A stretch of 64,000 bases of DNA from Dipylidium caninum (lineage: Eukaryota > Platyhelminthes > Cestoda > Cyclophyllidea > Dipylidiidae). This document shows, in pieces, positions 12,001 to 22,700 of this stretch. The position numbers and the translations under genes were made by a program. How positions within the stretch are numbered: position 1 is the stretch's first letter; every line of letters begins with the position of its first letter. The DNA lies in assembly GCA_017562135.1 (NCBI GenBank), contig QEYB01001389.1:1-64000 (forward strand). The letters run 5' to 3'. The notes beneath the pieces are model-generated. The model had not been told where the DNA came from. It made no database searches and saw nothing but the letters and a program-made list of their open reading frames with translations.

Positions 12001-15000
12001 CACTACTCGCGTTTTCCTGCCGTCACTGTTGGTTGCATTGTTCCCGGGGTGCTCAAGCGATGCTGTTGTGTTCGACGTAGTTATCGATCTTGTCTGGCAT
12101 TGAACCTCGGCAGTTAATAGTTTGACTTGTGTTTGGCAACTGTAACAGCCCTTATTTTGCGTCCACCTTTCTCTTTTTTCCCTTCCGTGCGCTGTTCGTG
12201 TCGATGTTGCCTTTTGTTTTATTACTTTCCTATTTATGTCGTGTTTTATTCGCCTCCATTGTAATTTCCCACCTGGCGGGATAAGTGGTCTGATGTTTAC
12301 TAAATCAATATCATTGGACTCTGCTTTCGATGTTTTTAATTTCTCCGCTTTATATATCATTTTTGTTAAATCAACTTTGACGCCTTTATTGTAAATTTGT
12401 TTTCTTCTGACCGTATTTACTTTCCTCACCGTCACACTGAATGTATTTATATGTGGATCCTGAGATTTATCATTTGTTTGCCTTACCAACTTTGCATTTG
12501 ATCCGTCCTTGTGTTTACCTTCTGGATCGCTACTGGTGGATGTATTTGCGGTCGGCTGGACAAGGCGTTGACTTTTGGACGCCTGCTTTTTACTTGGTCG
12601 TCTTGTTAGCACTACGGGGTTATTTTCATCTGCGTGTAGAGCGCAACTCAAAGTGTGTTCACGTTTACTTTTAATTGACACGTCTGATTCCGAGATTATT
12701 GCCTTTCCTTGCATTGCCATTGTCTTCCGAGGCACATCCATCCATGTAGTTGAAGATACATCTCTATGCGCTGTCGTGCCGGATACGACTGAAATCATTA
12801 TCAAAGAACACATTAATTCATCTGACATTTTCAAAGCGTCGAACTTAAACTGTCTGGTATCTATTCCTAGTTACCTCATCACTCTTCACCAATACCTTAT
12901 TAAAATCGGCTATGGTCCTTAGGTTTATTTTGTTTTTCGCATTCTTCCACTTCGTAGAACTCCATTGTAATCATCACGATAGCAATATTTGCATCCATTC
13001 TCTTCCCCTATTGTGATGTCCTCTACTCTTCAGATAAATTTAAAACTCACCTTTACATGCTACCAACATTTTGAACACCTAGATTTTCGATACTAACCTA
13101 GGGACTCCAGTAAAGCAATTGTGTAAATTCTGCCTATTCGTATCTCTTGGGAACAATTCTCGAATGCTCGATGACACCATTCTGAGGTGTTTAACATCTC
13201 AATATACCCAGCCACATAAAATTATTTCTTGCACCTATTGCGTGCAGTTTGAACAGGGATTCCAACATCACCTCTCAACTGCGAAATTAGAGCAGTTTTT
13301 GATCCGCCGTCATTCAAATTTCCGGTGACATTTGTGGCCAAGTCTCCGATTGTATTGCTGTTGACAATACACTGAATATCGACCGCCATTCTTTTTATCT
13401 GATTCCACTTCATTTCCAAATCGCGCAAGTTAGGCAAATTGTCAAAGTTTATATAATCGGAAATTCCTTCATTTCTGTCCACTTCTGTCTGTGCATCGGA
13501 TCTATTTGAAGTTATGGCATATAAACCACCGGTAGGGAATGAACAATGACCCACTCCTTCCTCCCTTCGTTGAAACGTCGGTAGTGAAGAGAGTTCATCT
13601 CGAATTCGTTCCATGTCCAAAGCCAAGCGCGTAATGGTGGATGAAAAGCGTTTGCTCTCCTTACTAAAAGGCGGCGTCAGACTAGGATATTTGCCTAACT
13701 TACCTAATCGACTCGATTGATGTAATTTCAGTAAGTTTATCCTCACGTAGACGAGATTTTGTGGCATTGTAACACCGCATATGTTCCTAGAAGTTTAATA
13801 GGTTAATTTCATCTAGATTAGATTAGACATTATTTCAAATTCGAATAAAAAAATATAAATTGGGGGAGCTTCGAAAAATCAGTCAAAAAACTTATCAGAT
13901 TACTTCTAATAGTTGTCGACTAAACTCACTTTTAGTTTTCGTAGAACAACAAAATAGCCTTCCAAGTGCTTAGTAGAAATGCGCGTGGCACTTTCCAGAC
14001 ATGCGGGGGTGCTTGTGACTAAATACAGTCGAAATGTTGCAATAAGAGTACCTTTCTCATAATTATGAAGTACTGCCTTTACTTGAGTAATTTTAGTCAA
14101 AATCTGGCAGTTCGTTAGAGCATCTTCCAGTTGAGGAAATGACAACTCCATTTCGGTTAGAAATTGCAAAATTTTCAAGGGATCTTCAAAGGAAAAGGCC
14201 TGCTAACAGTTTTACGATCAAATGGTCTAAGCCACATTTTACCTCATTTTGTCGCACTTCGTCAAGGAATGACGTAAAATGCACAACTCCGATAGACAGC
14301 CACTCATCAATTAGAGCACTCCAGGCGTCAAGAAATTTGTCACAAATGCTGAAAAACACATTAAAGTGATGTTGGAAACGCATTTCTACTATTGGAAATA
14401 AATTGTTTTTTTCATCAGTTAAGATGTATAGGTTCCGAGTCCTTACTCGAGAATGCGATTAACACTCTCAGAATCTCTTGTTGTTAGACCAACATAGACA
14501 GAAGGGATCTTAATTAGTTTATTTTCTTTTGCGACCCGAATAGTCCAGTGAGATTGCGGTGTAGAAGGAGTCTGATTTAATTCCAACAGGTTTACACGCT
14601 GACCTCGTTCGAGGTAAATTTGAGTGGATTCGTCCTGAAAATCACATAAAATAACGCCCTCGATTTCTTCTGCAGATTCCGGTCGAAGAACCCTGTGCAG
14701 CGAAGTAATTGACTGTGAAGTGCTAAACAAATGCTCCAGTTCTGTAACGTACTTCTTGAAGTCAGTCAATTTCGCCTAAATAAAGGAATAATCTTAGCGC
14801 AAGTATGCATTAGTAAAAGTCATATTTTATTCCACGCATTATATAAACTTAACTTTAAATCGAACCAAATTGAATATTCATTAAAATGTGTATTTTAGCC
14901 AAAGAATTACGTTAAAAAGGTGCCTTGAATCAGTTACTGTATGGGCGCGGCTTACGTTTAAAAAACGTCCAAAATCTGGGGTGTTCGCACATAGTATAGT

Positions 15001-15940
15001 CTCGCCGGGATCTTTGTACGCCATGGTGTCCTTTTCAATTTGACGGTAAAAATTCTCGATTTGATAGCTTAGGCGATCGCATTGGAAATTAAACTAAATA
15101 AAAACGAAACTTCGTTAATGGAATTGAGTTGCTATCTAGGATAATCATGTCGGACGTCGCTTTACAAATCGGCACAATGAAAACTGCTAAATTATAAAAA
15201 ATCACTGTTAGATTGGGGAGTGTCGTGAAAATAAGCAGAGTTGAGGAAATTAACGAAGGATACATGGTAATAAAATACGGCAAAACAGCCACGTATATTT
15301 AAAAAATTACCCGATGATATCGTGCAGCGGCTTCAACATGGTATTGGGTAGCTAGAGCACTCCTCCTCACTTTATTCCAGACATTTTCCAACGCTTTTTC
15401 CGAGTTCTGAGGAAGTATTTAGTAAAATTATTAAAATTTAACATCGTGTGAACAATCGAGAGGCGTGCAAAATGTGACATTACATAATACCAAAATTTTA
15501 CCTCATCCGCAAGTCCACCAGAGTGTATGACCAAGGATGATGTAACAGACTGGTCAAATATCTTATTCGAGAGGTCCTGTAGAATGAATCAATCAATTTG
15601 GATCATATAATATTTTTAAACCCCAAAATGGCGATGACTTAAAAATTTTGTACTCTATAAATCACTGCACACAAAACATCTTGGACTTCATTAAAGACAG
15701 AAAAAATATCCCAGTTTCTATGATTTCGCCGTGAAACAAAGGAATCTAACTATAGTAGGACATAAAGCAGAATTTCACCCTCACACATGGTATTAAATTG
15801 ACTACGGTAAGATTTCAAGAAAGCAAGCAAACTTCACGCAAACAGAATAAGCAGTCCATAAAAATGGCTCTCACAGAAAAATTGTGTTCCAGAGAAGAAA
15901 TCTCGTGAAACGTGTCGAGGCCCGGGTGTTCATTGTTAGG
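1..15940 (-). CDS. plakin-like gene B, giant repeat protein (3' end outside window)
   Basis: Probable cytoskeletal linker of the plakin/spectraplakin type. Predicted exons on the minus strand: 15940-15875, 15576-15502, 15406-15311, 15093-14956, 14775-14447 (SH3), 14348-14243, 14202-14052, 14018-13930, 13786-13704, 13663-13235 and 12853 to beyond position 1. All have GT-AG borders and their codon phases join correctly. Each small exon up to 13704 matches, in order and phase, an exon of gene A at 36-40 kb; for example the first ends SSLEHNFS where gene A has TSLEHMFS. The spectrin-repeat-like exons are helical and Leu/Trp/charge rich. The 5' end is unresolved: 16682-16653 (reading MSSDTRTTPG, then GTAAGT) is a possible first exon, and the counterparts of gene A exons 2-3 were not found. 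The acceptor of the giant exon at 12853 has a weak pyrimidine tract. The reading frame is open from 12853 to about 4447, then broken by single-base insertions. Confidence 0.75.
5414..5443 (-). repeat. 6-bp microsatellite inside array B (Ala-Gly codons)
   Basis: CGGCAC/CGGCAT-like hexamers are repeated in frame, encoding ASAGAGAGA-type stretches in the unit junction. Most other units have a single copy at this position. An equivalent, one-step longer expansion lies at 6369-6403. Both preserve the reading frame. Confidence 0.8.
6369..6403 (-). repeat. 6-bp microsatellite inside array B, longer allele
   Basis: Same hexamer tract as at 5414-5443, with one further repeat step, again in frame. It shows replication-slippage variation between neighbouring array units. 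Confidence 0.8.
14447..14775 (-). other. exon of gene B encoding a plakin-type SH3 domain
   Basis: This exon encodes about 110 residues. The middle reads GVILCDFQDE, then ERGQRVNLLEL, then HWTIRV and IKIPSVYVGL. That order (alanine/valine-CDY-like strand, GD/GQ-x-V-x-LL strand, a central W, and a VPSV-like strand) is the SH3 fold embedded in the plakin domain of plectin, desmoplakin and spectraplakins. It lies between spectrin-like exons, as expected. Unlike the equivalent exon of gene A, it has no large insertion, only a short QTPSTPQS loop. The donor is GA|GTAAGG in phase 2, the same phase as in gene A. Confidence 0.75.
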
Positions 15941-17991
15941 CTAGTAAAAACGATTTAGAATTGTCAGCAAGAGCAAACGGGACGTGCTGCACGAGGCACG
16001 ATAGAGAAATGTAAATAGAAAATAAAAAAGAACGCAATTCAGTTTTCAATGTGATGTGTGTTCCCCGGCAGGTGAGATACGAGAACCCGAAACACGTCGC
16101 GTCCATGCGGTAATTGGTTCTACACAGCTCCAACGTTTGAATGTGTGCCGCGGGACACCAATTACCTCTAACATTTGCTAAGCGTAAATTACATTTTATT
16201 TGAGAATTGACGGGCAAAATAATTTCAAATGAGTGTTTGTTTAGACTGTTAGGGGTTGAACACATTTTAGTTGCGTGATGGAATTAGAAGCGAAGCATTG
16301 TTAGTAAGCAGTCTGACATTTTGATCGCCGTTAGTGGCAAAGATAACTATCACATGAAGCAATGGCGCACATTTCAAGGAGTGACAGATCTGTCATTCTC
16401 CCTACCTCATAGGATTTGAGTACCTGAATCTATTCCAGAGGAAGAATTAAATCCGACACAAACTAATAGGTTTGAAAGTTACCAGGTTTCTCTAATGCAC
16501 TTCTTGATAAGCTTCACAGAATGAGTTGACATAGCAATAATGCCCATTTTAAAATGTTCACATAAAATTGCAATTTTGTCCCCAAACGCATAGATACAGA
16601 GTTAATCTTTAAGATTCCTAAAGCCTCTTAAGCCCGATAAGGTATAACTTACCCCTGGGGTGGTTCTCGTATCACTTGACATTTCGACTTGATCTATTCG
16701 CAGCGGTTCCCAGCTCCTCGCCGAAAAAATGATTTAATGTAGGCTTTTTCAGATTATCCATATACGGGATTGCGTAACCTGCGGGCTCTTAATGTAGGGC
16801 TGTACGCACATGACCTAAACCCTACCCGTGCTCTGTGGTCCTTTCCGAACGCTAGCAAACATAGGGGGGCAAGAGCTCAGAAAAAAGGACACTTAAGGCA
16901 TTCTCTCTGACACGGGTAATGTGGTCTTTTTCTCTCACGAGTTACTTATGATGAGGACTCATGCTATTGCCGCCGTGCAGTTAAGATTTTAGCATTACAA
17001 ACATCTACATTAATTTGTAGACGCAACGATTTTTCCTCAACTCATTCCTACCTCCAAGTCGTTTTTCCACTTTTTCTCTAGTCTCTACTAAATAATTTTC
17101 ACTTCTTTAAGTTTAAAAGTCTGTTCGTTATCATAACTCATATATATCTTACATTATACGGGCGTTACATAGTAAAATAGCAATCTAAAATGTATCTTTA
17201 ACCGCATTCTTGCTGCCACTTTCCTCTCTTGGAGAAAATGTGTGTTGAGAATTCATACACTTGCAGACACTTGCTTAACTGAGTGGACACTTCAATTTTC
17301 AATCTCAATTATCACATTGAACAACATAGTTTGTGCACCACGCCTGCTTCCGTCCCGCTTTCATCGCTGTCCTCCTAATGTCATTTACTATGGTCTGAAA
17401 AAAACATCTCTTCGACTATTATCATTAAACATGTCTTACTCATCAATACCACTAATATTTCATTCAACTTCATCACTTTATGGGTTTTTTATGAAGGGAT
17501 TTTGTCTAGAATTGAAAAGATCCGCATTGTTTTATGAAGTATTCTTGTTTTGATCTCAATTACGCAGCGAATCAGCAGCCCACGGAAAAAGCGAGCCAAT
17601 TTCAATATGGTCACTGCCAATTTTTTACATCCACAAGTTTTAAAGAGGAAAATATCTCTTAAAAATTTCAACAGACCCTGCTTTCGCTGCCACCTGAAAG
17701 CCTTTATGAGAATTAAAAAAAGTGCTGACCCCATATGATTGTCCAGTAATTGCAGTAAATATAAAAAACCCACTGGCACCCCCTTCTTATTTACATGGGT
17801 TGTCGCAAAAACACCACGAACGAAAGTTGGCTAGCAAGGGGGAAACGGAACTATTCTCCTGCAAGACGGGGCGCAAACATCCTCGGGACTTGGGCTGTTA
17901 CATTTTCATAGAATTTGTGTTTTCAATAGAGTATTGTACCGCTCGATTAGATAGGAAAGAATGTACGCAATTGCACATTTTACTATGAGAA
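15941..17991. other. intergenic region / unresolved 5' part of gene B
   Basis: This stretch lies between the 3' end of gene A and the first firmly placed exon of gene B. A possible first exon of gene B is at 16682-16653 on the minus strand (ATG, ten codons, GTAAGT donor). An open stretch at 16265-15936 on the minus strand is not recognisable as any protein and is probably not coding. No RNA gene or mobile element was recognised. Confidence 0.4.
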
Positions 17992-17997
17992 TTTATT
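17992..17997 (-). terminator. candidate polyadenylation signal of gene A
   Basis: AATAAA on the minus strand, about 345 bp downstream of the gene A stop codon (18343-18345). Position and exact hexamer fit a 3' UTR end, but a single hexamer in AT-rich DNA can occur by chance. Confidence 0.4.
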
Positions 17998-18342
17998 AGA
18001 ACTATGTGACAACGTAACAAACAAGGATTATAAATAGCAGAATAAAATTAACCAGTAGGCTATGGATGCAGTTGTTTGTGTGCACGAGTGTAGTAACACA
18101 GTCTAGGATGCAGCATAAAATCTGAGGCAGTTGAATCGGGGGAGTTCTAGACAGGGGATACTCGCGTTCTATGTAACAGGATGAGATGGGATTTACGACA
18201 TAACACCTTTCGAAGGCTTAGACGATGTCCCATAACACACATCGGGGCCTATTTAGAGAGCAAATCTTGTAGGTATTAAATGGCTGCTTTTTTTAGGATC
18301 TCTTCTCGGAATATCAGATTTAACGTATATCGAGTGATCTTT

Positions 18343-19762
18343 TTAACCAGCGTGTTCATCGCGGTGTCGCGGATGTTGTCTACCTCTTGATGATAACACC
18401 TGTTCACTGCTATACTGGTCACTAGTATGGCTCCTGAAGGTGTGTATCTCCTCGAATTCATGGCGAATTGTACTCATTGGTTCATCTGAAGGATAACTAG
18501 TAGCAGGGTAACTATAAAATTGACCATCTGTTTCTTCCAATGATCGTCCGCTTCGTGAGTGCTCTTCAACATGTAGCACTTGCTCACCAGACATTTGCAT
18601 TGGAGCACGATGCGGGGGCAGAAGGACATACTCTTCACTGTGTTCGAAATCACCCACTTCCGTCAGATATGGTGGAGTTCGTGAACTTTCAGTCGCATAT
18701 TCAGGGGAGTGCGAACCACTCTCCATTTGACGTCGAGAGAAAGTTACAGGTGTGTATGACGAATACTGTTGAACTTCCCTTTGCTTGTATTCCGATCGTT
18801 GGTAATTACGTGCTCTGTAGGCGCTTTGCAGCCCCTGATCGAATTTTTCGGTGGCGCTCGAAATTAGGCTAATTGACGTCGATAGGAGGCGCCTATTTCC
18901 ACCAGACGCATTCGGTTGACTGAGAGGTATCCACTTATTTATGTTCATCTCAGGAATCAGTCGAATCCACCCAGCTTGCCGGGCTGTGAGGAAGTTACAC
19001 CACTGTGTTACCGAAGATGATGTTGAAGACGTGCGTTCCTCTTCGAGCAGGTGATACGAGGGACGCGAGGGCCATTCGACGGCAACATCACCAGTTTGCC
19101 TGTTAAAGAGACCAAGCCGAACTGCAGCCTCCGGTCTCAGCCATTCAGACGGTTCACCACCTGGCCTTACAGATGTAACATGGTAGGCACGAACCACGCT
19201 CTGTTGCTGTCGTCTCCGCGCTTCTTCGCTGTCTTCTTGGTTGCAAATCTTATCCACCTTAAGGATATTCTGTGAAATGGCTTCCTCAGCTGTTATCCAT
19301 ATGTTGTCATAAGTGTTAAGGATCCAGGTTACTTGCGTCTCATCCTCACGAACTAGTCCATCTAACTGAGCCTGACGTATCGGCACATACTGCCTACTGT
19401 CTGTATTTAGCACATAAGTAGCATCTGCTCTTGTCCTAGTTGCCGATTCACGCTCAATGTAGACGAGGGAAGATGTGAAATCTCTGGTGGAAGAAGCGTT
19501 AGTTGAGAATCGGATTCGACCTTGGGCGAGTGCCGTCTCTAGTGGGATCGCATGACCGGTGGTAGGATCGACGTATTCGTTTCGGCCACCTAGTTGGATC
19601 CAGCCTTGGCGAACCGCGAAACTCACTGGAGCGAAGAGACCCGTGACTGGACTAGCCACTTCCCGAATGTCGTTCCAGTTCCTTGCGTCGATTTGCGTCA
19701 TCATATCACAGAGTTCATACTCCACAATGCGCTGACGTATTATAATTGGTAATTTCTCCTCC
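18343..19762 (-). other. last exon of gene A, plakin-repeat-like C-terminus
   Basis: An open frame of 472 residues ends at TAA (18345-18343). The N-terminal two thirds contains motifs such as SPVTGLFAPVSFAVRQGWI and DPTTGHAIPLETALAQGRI. These resemble degenerate plectin/plakin repeats, whose core is a D-x-x-TG-x-x-hydrophobic-x-x-x-EA-x-x-x-G-hydrophobic pattern; in plakins these bind intermediate filaments. Further units include PEAAVRLGLFN and FLTARQAGWIRL. The last 130 residues are Ser/Tyr/Glu rich and look disordered. The acceptor (catag|GGAGG) joins in phase with the donor at 20006. Assignment to plakin repeats is by motif only. Confidence 0.65.
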
Positions 19763-22700
19763 CTATGCAAGATAATGGGAGAGATAATGGGAGAGATGAA
19801 TGAGAAATTTCTAAGATGAAATAAATATTTTCTGCTACAGCATCCGAGTTCACATCTTAATGTAATTTTTGATAACCTTTCCTCCTGTTATTGATTATAC
19901 ACCTGAAAAGTTAGGTTGAAAACCCCATGTTTCTGACAATTAAACGGAATTAAACTTTTAAAGTCATGGTTTTTCAGTAAAACATGCTTAAATTTTATTA
20001 CTTACTCGGGTCGTCCTTGAGAGGCCACCAAGTAGGTTTCTTCTTCACGTTGCAAATATTCTTCTTCGTGGGTATCTTGGTCGAAGAAGTAAGTCGTAAT
20101 GTCTAAGTCATGTAGACAGTCGTGACGAATGATCGTCGGCTTCTGCGTCTGAAAGGTCTCAAGTTGATGGCGCAGGTAATCGTAAGAAAGAGGTTCTGTT
20201 TGCGAAGCTTCTGTCACCGTAGAAAGGTAGACATGCGTTTTTGCGTACATTGGTTCATCAACCACATGAACCACATCGGTTATTTGGGACTGGGAAGTTT
20301 CTGTATCTGTCTTTTGAATTCGATATGTGGTGACTATTGATTCCAATTCTGTCTGAATGCCGCGCTCCATAGTTATTAATTGCTTTGTCGGTGGCTGTTT
20401 AAAAGCAAAATGTTGGTCTGTCTTCTGAATTTCCACAAAACTTGGTCCGATATCTCCTGGCTCAGATATCATTTCCACTTGAACGCCAAGGTCTTCCGAG
20501 ATTGGAAGGACAGTGGATCCAGTTTCCACTATCTGACCCAATCTACGACGTAGTGTATAGGCCTCCTCCATAGTTTCTTTACTCATTGTACTAACTTCGT
20601 ATTCGAAAGGTTCGTGTACGATCGTTTCGTATGGGACATTAACACCAATCTCAGCTCTCATGCAATCTTCGACCTTATCGACAGAGGAAGAGAATTCATT
20701 CAAGTACCGCCTACTAATAATCTCCTCGTAAATTTCCCGGTTCAACATTGAGTAACCGACATTAGAAAAATATTCGTCTAATTCTTCTGCCACGCAACGT
20801 TTCCATGTAGATTCTCTCACAGCCCTGAATAATTCATAGAACTCACGACTTGATTGCGCGTTGATAAAGCCAGTATCGGGGGCAAATCCTGCCCAGCTAA
20901 CCAAAGGTAGTTTTGAGGTCTGTGTTCCCACCGCCTGAGCGTCTGTAAATTTGTAGAAGGTCTCGTTAACTTCAACTTCTTCATAATCAAAGTTTTCAGG
21001 ACCCTTTAGTGCTTCAACAGATTCGGGAGGGGAATCAATAATAAAGCATTGAATGCTACGATGTTTAACAGGCATTGGAATAGTTTCCACCGGGCTGCAT
21101 TTCAAAACAGTAGATGATATATCTTCCTCCCAAATAAATTCACCATCCTCTGTTTGCAAGTTGATCGATTTAAGGACGATGGTATCCGTCATTGTCAAGG
21201 ACTCAGAAACGGATGTCGGAAGGGTTTGGACAGTAGCATCAATGACATCAATTTTTTGCGAAAGAGAAGGAGCAGCCAAAACACGATCGACGGGAGATCC
21301 AGGAATCTCGACGGGTGAAACAATAGAAGCCGTCATGGTCGAAGTGGAAGTGAGTTTTCGCCAAATACGGAGACAATGGCATGCTCTTCGCCACTTCCAC
21401 TTCGCCGGTAATCACACCCTCATAGTGCGGGCGATACCGCGTCTGCGTCGCACCATAGCGTATCGCCACCGGGCTTGGCTTCACCTCCACCGGTGGGGCC
21501 GACTTCACAACCACTGTACTCTCCTCCTTTATCACAGGCATCGCCTCCTCCACCACCGCTGTCTCCGTTCCTCTGTTCACGCCACCAGGCACTGCTTCCA
21601 CCCCAGCATCCCTGACGTCTGCAACCACCCTCGTCTTCGTCTTCGTCATTGACGACACCGTTGTTTGAACCTCGGCCTTGGGCGCCGCCACACTCACATC
21701 CGACGCCACAGGTCTCGCCACACCCGACACCATCTCGACAGGATGAACCGCTTCCTGGGTCACCGAGGTCACTGTGGTGAGTATTTCGGCATGAGGCACT
21801 TGTGCAGGTGGCATCGAGTGCACCACAGTCGGTGCCGCTGCCTCGATCAGCTTCTCCGTCATCGTCGCTGTCGACGCGAGTGTCGGACGGGGCCACCTCG
21901 CTCGAGGTAATGGTCACTCCCTTCGGCACGTCCACTTCGCCCGGTAATCACACCCTCATAGTGCGGGCGATACCGCGTCTGCGTCGCACCATAGCGTATC
22001 GCCACCGGGCTTGGCTTCACCTCCACCGGTGGGGCCGACTTCACAACCACTGTACTCTCCTCCTTTATCACAGGCATCGCCTCCTCCACCACCACTGTCT
22101 CCGTTCCTCTGTTCACGCCACCAGGCACTGCTTCCACCCCAGCATCCCTGACGTCTGCAACCACCCTCGTCTTCGTCTTCGTCATTGACGACACCGTTGT
22201 TTGAACCTCGGCCTTGGGCGCCGCGACACTCACATCCGACGCCACTGGTCTCGCCACACCCGACACCATCTCGACAGGATGAACCGCTTCCTGGGTCACC
22301 GAGGTCACTGTGGTGAGTATTTCGGCATGAGGCACTTGTGCAGGTGGCATCGAGTGCACCACAGTCGGTGCCGCTGCCTCGATCAGCACCTCCGTCATCG
22401 TCGCTGTCGACGCGAGTGTCGGACGGGCCACCTCGCTCGAGGTAATGGTCACTCCCTTCGGCACGTCCACGACATGCGACACAGTCTCCACTTCCTCCGT
22501 CGACAGGGGCCACTTGCGTATCTGCGTTTCTCGTCGCTGGCTTCGTTACAACGACCTGTTCCATCTCTGCTTTACCCACAGCTTGCACTTCGACTGTTCG
22601 CAGGAGGGCCTTCGTCGGCGCCATCTCTCCCGTCACAACCATGTGATGTGCAGGCACGTAGGTGACCTGCGCTTTAGCTGTGGAGAGGACAACCTTCGCG

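Larger units (their letters stand above)
1..12853 (-). other. giant repeat-bearing exon of gene B
   Basis: A single exon of at least 12.8 kb. The unique N-terminal part (about 12853-11893, roughly 320 residues) is Lys/Thr/Ser rich and already holds the motifs later repeated: SCQTQV followed by QCQTRS, and ATQVAHKF followed by QCQTS. From 11892 down the tandem array begins. No transmembrane segment or recognised enzymatic fold is visible. The predicted protein is Ser/Thr/Val/Pro rich with scattered Cys and is probably largely disordered. The exon continues past the left edge, so its end and any C-terminal domain are unseen. Confidence 0.7.

Noticed and set aside
15936..16265. 109-codon minus-strand open frame as a separate gene
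   Set aside because: Unrecognisable composition; its 3' end touches the acceptor of a gene B exon in a different frame. Likely intronic or upstream DNA.
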